Below, in pieces: positions 31,901 through 42,000 of a stretch of DNA of 64,000 bases; position 1 is the stretch's first letter; every line of letters starts with the position of its first letter. This stretch comes from Litoditis marina (taxonomy: Eukaryota > Nematoda > Chromadorea > Rhabditida > Rhabditidae), in contig OZ038433.1 of assembly GCA_964036275.1 (NCBI GenBank), positions 55,569,902-55,633,901 on the forward strand, given 5' to 3'. A program made the position numbers and the translations under genes. The notes under the pieces were generated by a model that was not told the origin of the DNA, did no database searches, and saw only the letters and a program-made list of their open reading frames with translations.

Positions 31901-32372
31901 ATGTTGCTTATCGGCGGACAACGTGGCGAACCGGTCAAAAATTACAATGTTGCCATAAAAAGACGGAGAAATACCGGAATTTTGCACCTCACATGTCTCA
32001 CATCTTTCCTCTGTTGCTCAATATAATTGGTATTTTTGACGGTACTCTAAAAGAATGGCCAGCGACCCCGTTTGTAAACGCTCTTCTTCTTTAATCTGCA
32101 CTGTCTGCCCAAGCGTACATTCATCTTGACTATCACTATGTCAACACAATTGTCATATTAGGTCAATGTCACGCTTGTATCTATTGGTCGCTCGTTAGTT
32201 GTAAACTTTTTTATAGTTCTTAGTTGTGTTTCAAAATAACAGCTGTTTCAGTTTCAATGACCTGATGGGTGGTGGCGGCTCCCAATTTGGCGGTCGATCA
32301 TCTGGCGGCGGACGTGGTCGAGGTGGCGGCGGACGCGGTCGTGGCGGCGGAAGAGGTCGGGGAAGGAGATAG
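27670..32372 (+). CDS. EBNA1BP2: EBP2 / EBNA1BP2-like nucleolar ribosome-assembly factor
   Basis: Nine exons, 27670-27744, 28005-28127, 28956-29042, 29436-29563, 29878-30001, 30263-30361, 31111-31233, 31623-31828 and 32252-32372, join in phase to 361 aa. EBP2 works in the nucleolus in 27S pre-rRNA processing and 60S assembly. The N-terminus is basic, then acidic and serine-rich (SSDDEDFD, SSSDDEGHDSD; residues about 26-66). The conserved core includes FYKQAEKAVQIAVPRL, RPSDYYAEMAKSDGHMQK and a charged coiled-coil. The C-terminal QKFGYGGKKKGMKRNDKE is the family signature. Unlike human EBP2 (about 306 aa), this protein has two Gly/Arg-rich tracts, one at about 258-290 and one after SFNDLMGGGG to the end (RGRGGGGRGRGGGRGRGRR). 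Confidence 0.95.
27793..27863. repeat. Perfect 29-bp inverted repeat (hairpin) in EBP2 intron 1
   Basis: GAGGTTCACTTCCTACATAA and the rest of the 27793-27821 arm are matched exactly in reverse complement by 27835-27863, around a 13-nt loop. It starts about 48 bp after the EBP2 exon 1 donor. It could be a young fold-back element or a structured RNA segment. Confidence 0.9.
28858..28927. repeat. (TA)n microsatellite in EBP2 intron 2
   Basis: About 70 bp of pure TA dinucleotide end some 28 bp before the acceptor of exon 28956-29042. It therefore lies in the polypyrimidine/branch region of that intron. Confidence 0.97.
29095..29345. repeat. Dispersed GC-rich repeat, copy 1
   Basis: Blocks such as ACAAAAGTCCGCCGAACGAC and GCAGAAAATA recur at 33200-33300 (ACAAAAGTCCGCAAAACGAC). 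The stretch is in EBP2 intron 3. It is more GC-rich than its surroundings and non-coding. Confidence 0.6.
30746..30985. mobile_element. hAT-like MITE with a perfect 8-bp target duplication, copy 2
   Basis: The ends CAGGGATGACCA and TGGTCATCCCTG are inverted, and CTTATATA stands on both sides (738-745 and 986-993 of the 30-kb block). Two poly-C runs are inside. CAGGG termini with an 8-bp duplication match the hAT superfamily. It lies in the EBP2 intron 30362-31110. Confidence 0.85.
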
Positions 32373-32866
32373 AGAGGTCCCGCGCCCCTTTTGATTGTTC
32401 TCTCCATTATACTGCTCTTACTTTGCACTTTGTTTGACATTCATCTCTCTCGTGTTAACTTTTCGGTTATGTGGGACTGTGGGTCCTCTCATGTTTGTGA
32501 TCAACTGAATGGTATACACGAAAGATCAGAGGGAGCCCCAAGTTATCAAGAGTAACTTGATCAGTTTTGAGGCTCGTGAACGCTGTATTTTGTATGTTTC
32601 AGCCCTCTTAGTTGATTTTGATATGTTGTTGTTGTTGATTATCGATGTTGTTTTTGGTATTATTTTCGTTCCATTGTTGTTATACCGCCTCTTTGTTTTT
32701 AAATTTACTCGGAGTAAATCGTTATTCAACATTTGTTCGAGAAATTATCAAGCAACTGGTTCGATCCAAATACTTGATTTGGTATGTGTGTTTGCATAAA
32801 CGTACACATTATAGCAACTCATAAATATGCGGTTTAGTTCTCTACGTGGCCTTCTTGTTGAGGAGA
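32373..32866. other. 494-bp gap between EBP2 stop and ZIP start
   Basis: Both genes read left to right. The gap is T-rich and AT-rich toward the 3' end. No gene or clear AATAAA is seen. A TTTAG acceptor-like site lies about 30 bp before the ZIP ATG. Confidence 0.55.
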
Positions 32867-35800
32867 ATGCTTCTTGAAGTTTTATCAGCGGGGGCGATTT
32901 TTTGTACACTGATCATCAGTACATTGGTTCCCTACTGTTTTCTTCTGAATAGAAGCAAACATGGTACAAGGTAGGGTCATCATGTATTGCATCGGCTCTT
33001 TTTTGTACGTACTAACCGAACGCGCATTTTTGCGGGTGTTGCTCAGAACTGCCTGGATTCTGCAGCAATTTGGGTCAGAGCTCCCGATCGGAGATTATAT
33101 GATGTGCGGTTTCCGGTACGTAGGTTATGCAACTTAACCGCAGCTTTTCACTTTCTTTCAGCTACATTAGACCTTTGATTGTGACCTTCGCGAAATTTCT
33201 GCAGAAAATATCGAATGAGACACCCGCGGAGCGACAAAAATAGGAAATAGCCACAAAAGTCCGCAAAACGACCGCGAGTTTGAGTAGTTGGCCGCAGATT
33301 TGCCATAGAAATTACTACCGTCCCACTGTTCCAATATGGATGGACAGTTGTCCTAGTATCAGGAAGTATTTCTATGATTTGTTTGGTCTTACGCACAGTT
33401 AGTTGATGATAAAATAAAAGTAATCTTGTTGGTTTAAGACAAGGATCGTCATTATCCATCTGTAACTGCGTTGCGTGTGGAATATTTTTGTCGACGTGCT
33501 TCCTCGGCTTAATTCCTCATGTGCGGCACCAGGAATTGATGCTGAGGTGAATTACTTTTCTTTTGGCTACCTTTCTCGATTGTTTCTGAATTTCGAACAA
33601 TCTAACGGCTTATCACCTGAACATGTATTGTAGTATCAAATTGTGTTCCATGTATGTGCCATCTACTCCGGTCGATCAATTGAATTTCTGATTGAAAAGT
33701 GACCATCATTTCAGATTATATGTAACTCGTATAATTATAGAGCTCATAATGGATCTATCTCGCACAGCTCGAAAATGTCTGATTCCGAACATTTCTTTCT
33801 AACTACAGAATCGGTGGTTTTACTGGGATTCCTTCTAATTTTGATAATCGAACAGGTACGATTTATAAAGTGAGATGTGGGAAAGAACCAAGGTCCCAGG
33901 CTTCCTTGCACAAACTATTCAGACTTGTCGGATTTGTGGTCAGTAGCAAAAGTATTCTGCGTCTTTTTCTTCATCTAGCACAATCTGCACATTTAATACG
34001 CTATTTCATCATTGTACTATTTATAGTTGGTTTTAGATTTGTTGTGCGTTTTACATTAGATACTAAGGAGTCTCCCTACTCCTTTATACGAGTAGATACT
34101 TGTGAATGAATCTTGCCTCTCAATGTATGTTGATGTGGTTTTGTGGCTCAGGCTCTGGCGGTGTGTTCGCATTCGTCTTCGAACAGCCCCAGTCATTGTT
34201 CCCCGAAACGAGCTGCTCCCACCCTTCGTGGACTATTGGATAGTGAGGGCGAGGATGGACAGGTAAACACACGTTCAGAAATATCATTTGGTCGTCAATT
34301 AGCAATATTCATACCCCAGTAAGGTTGCCCGAATAGTAAGAAAAAATCTAAAAACGGACTACTTTTTTGCTGAAAATAAGACAATTTGTCTACTTTTGAT
34401 GAAAAGTCATAAATTTTCACGTGTTCACGTATGAAAACGGTCCAATTTTTGTCGCTTAATCAAACCTTAATAGTGTTTGGCAATATTGTTGTGCTAGCCA
34501 CACGTAAAATAGGTCCGAATCGAGAGGGAAAAATGAGCATGAGCACCCCGAAAAGTGAGCGTGACTGACTCTAAAAACACGTATTAATCATAATTTTGCC
34601 TAGAATTATTTGAACATTACTCCAAAAAGTGATATTGCCTCGATCGGAATCGGGCAAAAGTGAGCATCAGTCAACATCGAAGAAAGGGGGTATTTTACAT
34701 ATTAAAACAGCCTACGACTGCGAGAACCGGACGACTTTGTCATCCACAGAAATTGTTTGAAAATGTGGTTCGGCTGAGTGAGAATCTGCCAACCAACCCT
34801 CCAAAACCCCAGTTCTTACTCATTTTTGAATATTTTCCGACTATTCTGTGTAGCCACTAGCAAATGGTGGCTGATATACTTGCGCTCCCCACGTTTTTAC
34901 AAGTTTTGTTTGCAGCCCCTTACCGAAATTGATGATATAGGTTCTGTAGATATATGCAATCTTTTGTTACCCACTAGTTGGATAGTTGAGCGGTCGTAGG
35001 ATAGTTTGAGTGATGTATACATCTATCTGCGTGTGTTCAAGATTACTTTATTTTACTGTGATTGACCACATCATATCAAAAGTCTGGGATATCATCATAT
35101 CATGAAAGTATCTCAACCCTACCACAAGGGTTTAGTTTTGATTCTGTGAATAACAACATGTTTTATTTCATTCACCAAATGTCAATCTGTTCAGCCACTG
35201 GTCGACACTACATTGGACGATGAAGATGGTATGCAGGATATTGTATTCAGATCGGTTAGTCTGTTTGAATTGTTCGACCATCCAGACAATTTGGAAAAAA
35301 CCGCTTTACTGTGAACAACATCGGGGAACGGGAAATTTTATCGGTTCAATGTTTAATCATAAAGTTGCACCTGCATTAAATGTATAAAACTGATTCATGC
35401 TGTAGAATAGTCATACGTTATTGGCGTGTTTTTGTTTATCATGATCAATATTTTTCTGTCGTGTTTAATGCTGTGTAGTAGTGGTTAAAAAGAACGACTT
35501 AGCTAACGTGGAATTTGGAGCCGGGCCTAGTTCATCTGTTTTCACCTGATCTTTGAAAAGGAATCAGTTTTTCGCTGAAAACGGCATTTGTTCGATTCTT
35601 CCAGAGTTCTCCTCATTTCGATCGGAACGAAATGTCTGGTCACAGTCATGCTTTGCCAACAGAAGATGGACTTTCTGCCAGAACGTTGTTTTTGTTACTC
35701 GGACTGTCCATCCACTCGCTATTTGAAGGAGTTGCTTTGGGTGTTCAGGTTGGTAGTTAATAGTGACGTGGATAGAGTATGCGATACGAAGTATGTTTGG

Positions 35801-38077
35801 TGCAAAATAATTTCACTGAACGTTGGAGGAAAGATGTAGCCGGAGTTTTATTGATAGGCTAGTATGAACTTTATGACGAACTTATCAGAAACCTGTCACT
35901 TGTACAGAAGACCGTAGACCGTAGAACATATAGGGAATTAAGAGTGAACCAGTGAACATGTTATCTTAGTTATGTAGTTTGTGCGAGAATTCGGATGCTG
36001 TCACGTTTGGCTAGGTTAATTTTTGAAATGTGAATATTGTCTAACAATTCTGGTTTCAGCAGGAACCGAAAGATTTTGTGAATGTTCTGATAGCCATTAT
36101 GTTTCACGAGGTTTGCCTATCATCTATTTTCAAGCTTTTTTTATTCGAAACATCGCGGCTGTTTCTACAGCCGCGATGTTTCGATGTTTCGAATAAGCAC
36201 TAGCCGTGAGCTTTGTTGGCCTTGAGAATGTTTGTCGTTAAGCTCTGTCAGAAGGAGTTTCTCGCGTTGTTCACGACCTGAGTTAGCGTTATATGTAGTA
36301 AACAAATATATGTTGCCTGTAATCATGTACATATTTACTAATAATAGAAAACAGACTTTTATAGCCGCTTTGCAACTTCTCTGATGAATTTCATAGTGGT
36401 TTGTATAAACCGGATATGTATTAGTGTGAACCTATGTAAGCCTATGGTTTCTTTTTCCAGGTTCTGTGTTGTTTTGCGTATGGTGTAGCCATGGCTCAGC
36501 AACAGACCCGTGTCAGGAGTGCGGTCGGCACGGTACTCATTCTGTCAGCCAGCATACCGTCCGGTATGCTAATTGCCGTGTTGGTCAGTTTTCTCGAAAG
36601 ATTTCATAGTCATAACGTTCTAGTTTTGATTCTGAACACAAAATAGTTCACGTGAATGTTCACATCAGGCTATCAGGCATTTGAACTCTGATGTGAAGAT
36701 TGTAAACAACTAACAATCCAAATCCGATAATTGTTCCCTTAGTGCTTAGTTGGTATTAGCCCCGACTAACTAACTTTGGGATTCGTCAGATTCAAACAGG
36801 CTGACCTGCGGGAGCGGGACACCCATAACTATCGAGTTAATATGAAGTTACGCGGGTAGGACTGTTCAACTCTTTGTACCCTCCACTCAACATAATAGCA
36901 CCTGAGAAATGGGCAATTGGAATTTAGATTCTTAGTTCTAGTTAGCCGCATATTTCTATCCAGTACTCGAATGCCATTATAAACTAGTTTCAGCAGTTAT
37001 TACTGGTATACTGTGGCCGTATTTTGTAAGCTCAAATAGCCGCGTAAGCTATTTGAGCAAAATTTAAATAGTGTACTGCATACTACGCACTCACTTGTTT
37101 TGATATGATGCTTCCGTATTTGTAAAACTAGCAAACCTGCGCTTAATTACCAGAAAATATAATAAAATAATCGTAACCTGAATTAGAAATCGGTTATTGA
37201 AATTTTGCTCAAATAGCTTAGACGGCTATTTGAGCTTACAAAATACGGCCACTGGTCATGGAAATTGGTAAACTTTGGCTTCTTTTCGCTTCTGGTAATA
37301 CTGACGTTCACAAGTGTTGCAGGTGGACCAGGTGGAGACTACGAATTCTGTTCTCGTTCGATTTGTTCTCGAAGGTCTTGCCGCCGGTACATTTGTCTAC
37401 GTGGCCTGTGTGGAGATGTTGAGTGCCGAGTTGGGCCATTCTCATGGACATTCTCACGGGGATACGCATACAAATAGGTAAGCCAAAAGTATCGATTCGA
37501 ACGACTGAGGTCGGAATCGGAATGTTTTTCGACGTTCAGAACAAGTTGCAACTGCAGCCTTAATCATGATATTAGATAGCGTAATCAGTATATGTATCTT
37601 TGCTAATAAAGCGAAGCTTTGTAATGAAAATGCTCGAGTTACATACATTTGACAGTAACAATGGTTAGTATTCCACCATGGTTGGTGTTTGACGTTCTCC
37701 AAAGTTGCCTTCTCACAATTAGTATGATTGATGCTCGAGCTTATGCCTAAAGGTAAACCATTGAGTAAACAGTGAGAAAAATTGAATGGTTATAATTTGT
37801 TTGATACACAAGAGATAGGATAAGATAGATTTACTATCTAAACGTGAATGTAACAGAGAAATTCTCTATTTCTGTTGAAAAATCATGAATTTTCACGTGT
37901 TCAAATCTGAAAACGAACTACTTCTTTTCGAATAGTCGGACCTTATTGGTGTATGATTTGTTGTATTCCAGTTCGGCCGACTCCCGTTTTTCCGGTCTCA
38001 CGAAGGCGTTGGCCGTTTCGGTGGGCGTGGCCATCTTCTGGAGTCTTCAGTTGCTGATTGGAGCACGTCATGGGTAG
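32867..38077 (+). CDS. ZIP-family zinc transporter (SLC39A1/2/3-like)
   Basis: Ten exons, 32867-32970, 33439-33546, 33741-33855, 34152-34262, 35195-35254, 35605-35748, 36060-36110, 36461-36583, 37323-37477 and 37972-38077, join in phase to about 358 aa. If the alternative acceptor at 36063 is used, there is one Gln fewer. ZIP proteins carry Zn2+ into the cytosol across the plasma or organelle membrane. Visible landmarks are TM1 in exon 1, TM2 with CGIFLSTCFLGLIPH, TM3 with LLGFLLILIIEQ, a Ser/His-rich cytosolic loop, the TM4 signature HSLFEGVALGVQ (residues about 203-214), TM5 with IAIMFHE, TM7 with EGLAAGTFVYVACVEML, then GHSHGHSHGDTH and TM8. The signature histidines and glutamate of the metal site are present. 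The exact paralogue (ZIP1, 2 or 3) cannot be settled. Confidence 0.93.
34310..34480. mobile_element. MITE-A copy with a perfect 8-bp target duplication
   Basis: The ends are CATACCCCAGTAAGG and CCTTAATAGTGTTTG. GCAATATT flanks both sides. It lies in the ZIP intron 34263-35194 and is the best-preserved proof of 8-bp duplications for this family. Confidence 0.85.
34510..34700. repeat. Dispersed repeat, copy 2 (GGCAAAAGTGAGCATCAGT family)
   Basis: It matches 25296-25475. The shared block is TCGATCGGAATC through GGGGGTATTTTAC, and AAAGTGAGC motifs precede it. It lies in a ZIP intron directly downstream of a MITE-A copy. Confidence 0.65.
36141..36196. repeat. GC-rich hairpin in a ZIP intron
   Basis: TTATTCGAAACATCGCGGCT and its reverse complement, with one internal duplication of CGATGTTT in the right arm, fold around a 6-nt loop. 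It starts 30 bp after the donor of exon 36060-36110. Confidence 0.85.
37013..37252. mobile_element. 240-bp fold-back element with CTCAAATAGC arms
   Basis: The arm GTGGCCGTATTTTGTAAGCT, continuing to AATAGCCG, is answered at the right by an exact inverse ending ACGGCCAC. A second nested pair is TAAGCTATTTGAGCAAAATT and its inverse at 37200-37220. It lies in the ZIP intron and ends 70 bp before exon 37323-37477. Confidence 0.85.
37803..37955. mobile_element. MITE-A copy next to the last ZIP exon
   Basis: The right end is CCTTATTGGTGTATG and the left end a worn GATACACAAG. The flanks ATTTGTTT and ATTTGTTG agree at 7 of 8 positions. The element ends 16 bp before the last ZIP exon, so the acceptor tract lies in the flanking duplication and the next few bases. 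Confidence 0.65.
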
Positions 38078-38115
38078 AAGGTCCATTCACGGGATTCCCA
38101 GTAGCAGACCACAGT

Positions 38116-38273
38116 CATACTCCAGTAAACTTGTCCGAATAGCCGAAAATGGGCTATTTTCACGCCAAAACAAAAAGATTCGTCTTTTTTTTATGTAAGT
38201 ACATCAATTTTCACGTGTATTAAACTGAAAGCGAACTACTTCTCGTTAAATAGTCGGACCTTACTGGCGTATG
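38116..38273. mobile_element. MITE-A copy with a perfect 8-bp target duplication
   Basis: The ends are CATACTCCAGTAAAC and CCTTACTGGCGTATG. ACCACAGT flanks both sides. It begins 38 bp after the ZIP stop codon, so it is probably transcribed in the ZIP 3' UTR. Confidence 0.88.
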
Positions 38274-39034
38274 ACCACAGTGGTTTCCGTTCATGTCATT
38301 CCATTGTATACTATACTTGCTGTATTTCCTGGCTGCTTACACAGCGTTCATCCGCTTACGTGGAAATAGTTTACGTCTCCATGTAGTTTTGTTTAATTTA
38401 AGATTGTAGAATTTTACTCCGAATACAGAAGGTTTAAATAGTTCAGTTTCCAAGGATTAGACAAGTTTTATATGGTTGTGAATTAGGTTGGTGTTGTTGG
38501 AATTTATCCGCGTCATTATATTAACCTAACCTTTGTGCACTACAACATTCGTTACTTTAACTTATTCGTCTTTCGTTCTCTTTTTACGCTATTCTCAGTG
38601 AAAGCTGAAATTCACCCGTGTGTACATGAGAACAAACTGATTAGTGTTATTTTGCTTGGTTTAGTATGTGCTTCAAGTGTGCAATGGTACAATAATTTAT
38701 TTTTCAACCGTTGTGTTGAGACTGACAACCAATTCTTGGAATCTTCTTGCCTAGTTTCTTTGAATTATGTGTAGAATGCATTTCACAATTAGTTTTTTTC
38801 GTATTTTATTTAAAATTGTAGGGAAGGATCTCTTCATTATGCTTCATTTGGCATTTTCGTTGTTGTTTGTGATATTGGTAACTCTAGTCTTTTTTTTTCT
38901 TTTTCAGCCTTTTTGCATAATCGTATAAATAATTATTATATATTTTGTCTGTGCTTCTCTAAAAGTTGGAAATGCTATTAGCGTTAATTTTTTGTGCTCT
39001 TTGAGCTTTTTTCATTCTGAACAGAGCAACAGAG

Positions 39035-39040
39035 TTTCAG
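39035..39040 (+). promoter_or_regulatory. Putative spliced-leader acceptor of METTL4
   Basis: TTTCAG ends 3 nt before the METTL4 ATG, as with EBP2. Confidence 0.4.
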
Positions 39041-39043
39041 AAA

Positions 39044-42000
39044 ATGAGCAACAGTGTAATAGTTGCAAACGAGAAGAGTTTTATGATTCTCGATGAAGAA
39101 GCCTATTTTAAAACCATTGGGTGAGAATATTTTTCCACCGTTTGTGTCTAATTAATTAGGTCGCTGAGCTGCCGCATTGGTAACCGCTAGTCAAATGTTT
39201 CACCCCTTGTATTTATAATCAATATGCAGTTCACCCATTCCAGTTTTATGACTAAACGCCCAAAACAGTTGTCACACCTAACTTGAAATTCATGTTCTTG
39301 AAGGGAACATTTCGATGTTATTTAAAACGAATTGCAGAATTTACTCAAAAAAACTCTGATCGTGAGACGCCACTCAAACTTGTATGTTTTCACCGGTACT
39401 AACTTCTTGCGAAAACAGTCTCTCTGACCTACACACCTCTCGTAGAATCTGGAAAATAACAGACGTGTGCATGTGTTTGTGTACAAATTCGACTTGTAAT
39501 TTTTTTCATAAAATGTTATCTTTCACGATGGAATAACGAGAGACTATTGGTATAGTTGCAATCATTCTCACTGAGACTTCGGCAACGTGCCAACAAAATT
39601 TCCAGACGGCTTTTCACCATGATAATGCTTTTTAAAAGACTGCTAATCGGCAGCTCACCTTCGTTAGAGTAAATGCGTGAAAAGTATTTTCATAGAAAAG
39701 TATTTCCTGTTTTTTGCATGAATTGTGTTCATTCTAAAACTCATTGGCATATTGCCAAAGTCTCAGTGCGAACTGCGAGAACTATATATGGTGGTGCCCT
39801 CTTTAATACTCATAAAAATGGTTTACGTCCAAAGTTGAGATTCATGGTTTTAAGGGGAGATCAGCTTTATGTTCGCAATTAGCGAGACAACCATCGTAAA
39901 ATCGATTATAGAAGAGCGAGCCTGAACAGCGAACATAAAGCTCAACTTGGAAACATAACGCGGTACTAGAAATCATAACGCGGTATTGCCAATAGTTTTT
40001 AGGCTTGGGTATCAGTGAAGTTATGGGAAATATTTAAACCTGCCCAGATCAGTGCAAAGTGTAAAGGAAGAAAACCATGTATGCTGTTCAAATTAAATAT
40101 TTGTCTCATTTACTTTAGTTTACCTAATAAAAAGGCTTAGGCTTAGGTAAGCCATGGTTCCTAGAATAGGTCGTTGAACCTTAAGTCACTGGCTCGTTGC
40201 GCCTCAGGTTACTGGCCCGTTGCAGTTTAAGGCGAAAGTGTGAGGGGGAATCTAGATTACCGATATTTTTTTGATATTATGTGATTCTAATGATTACCAT
40301 TTTTTGTGTAACCCAACATAAATCCAACCTGCCACCAGAAATGGCATTAGATATGTCAACTGAGTAAATTCTCTCATAATGTATGAAACTCTACCGCCCT
40401 GTGTTCTAAACTATTATAAACTTTCGCATAGTGTTCTCTCCAACCGCGTTATGTTCTCTCTAACCGCGTTATGTTCTCTCCGACCGCGTTATGTTCGCAA
40501 TTAAGAGAGAGTTAGGCGACATGTTCGCGAGCGAGCCATCTAGGGGCCGAACATGTAGCAGCAGACCCGGTTTTAAGCACTCGCTTTACAGGCTGAAGAT
40601 GAATGCGACGTTGTTCGACATAAATGGTCCCTTCATAATGGACAGTCAGTTCGAAGCAGAGAAGAGAGACACCAGACGGATAAGGAAACGAAAAAGGGGC
40701 GTGGCAGTAGATGGAGAGTTGGATCAGGTGAAACTCATACTGACAACACACATACATCTCACACGCATTTGCGTCAATTCTTCGTGATTGGCCAGCTAAC
40801 ACGAAATAATGTAGGTCAAACGATCTCTAATCTGTACTCTCGTCCAAACAGTTACAAAAGTGACTGACCAAATTCACCGGGAAGTGTATAGTCTGTTTCA
40901 CGAAACAATAGCCCTCTACAGTAAGATAATAAAACTTACAAGTGAATTTATCATATCTTGTAGTTGTTGTACATAGTTCAAACTTTGGGATTTCGTTTTC
41001 CACTTTGGGTACTACAAGCATACAAAACAGTGAATCTTGAATTCTGTTTGTTGATTAGATAAATGCGTTTGAATTTTCGATAGATTACTGTAGAAAGTCA
41101 TCGATTGGTGAAACGAACTATACATCTGTCTGTATGTAGATCTGTCGACCAACTAAGTTACTGTACATCATCAAGCAGTCAGTTTGACTGTTCGTCATTG
41201 AAAAGAGCGCACCCTATAGTGAATCTGCATGTCCTATAGTGATTTATAATGAGTATAACAGGATTGTCGGTTGGTGTCTTCTCTTCATGCGGATATTCGC
41301 GAGAAAGGCCGTGATGTTGGTTACTTCGTCTCGGTTGGCCACAAGGACAACAACCGAGCCGCGCGCGACGGGGCCGCCCGTGTCACGGCCAGGGGAAGTC
41401 CCCAGTTCGGACAGAACGTCACGGGCCTAGTGCCATTGAGGTACGCCAGAGGGGGGGGGGGGGCACTCAACTGAAATGCTGGAAAAGCCGAGAGATGGTG
41501 GAGGGAGGCAATTGTGAAATGGGGAGGATATTGTACAAAACGACATTGGGTGGGGGGGGGGGGGTGATATACATACTGATCAAAAATTTCTCCACCTGCT
41601 GTAAATGCATGTACGATCGCCCCCTGAAATGGGGGAGGGGATTCTTTGCTCAACCTATTTGCAGCCGGGGTGGGGAATTAGTATACATTACTTCTGCTAT
41701 CGTGTCTTCACTTCTTCTCACTTCGTTCACACCTACAATATGGTTATGATAGTCAGTCGGTTCATGACTCGGTTCCGACTATTGTGTGAATGCACGTGAG
41801 AGAAGGGAGAACTGCAAATCGAGTGGGATACTAACTAAAAGTGATTGTTTCAGTGACGGTGATTTCGTGCAATTGTCGATGAATGGTGGATGGTATGTGA
41901 ACGAGAACGAGCAGAACATTCAAATTACGGTTGGAGGTGAATTCATTTGAGAAAGGAAATACTGTGGAAGTATAGATAGCTTAGATTTAGATAGCTTAGA

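Larger units (their letters stand above)
38078..39043. other. 966-bp gap between ZIP stop and METTL4 start
   Basis: It holds a MITE-A copy (38116-38273), then T-rich DNA that probably includes the ZIP 3' UTR. No gene is seen. Confidence 0.55.

Noticed and set aside
32231..32440. Proline/arginine-rich minus-strand frame
   Set aside because: It is the antisense of the Gly/Arg-rich last exon of EBP2.
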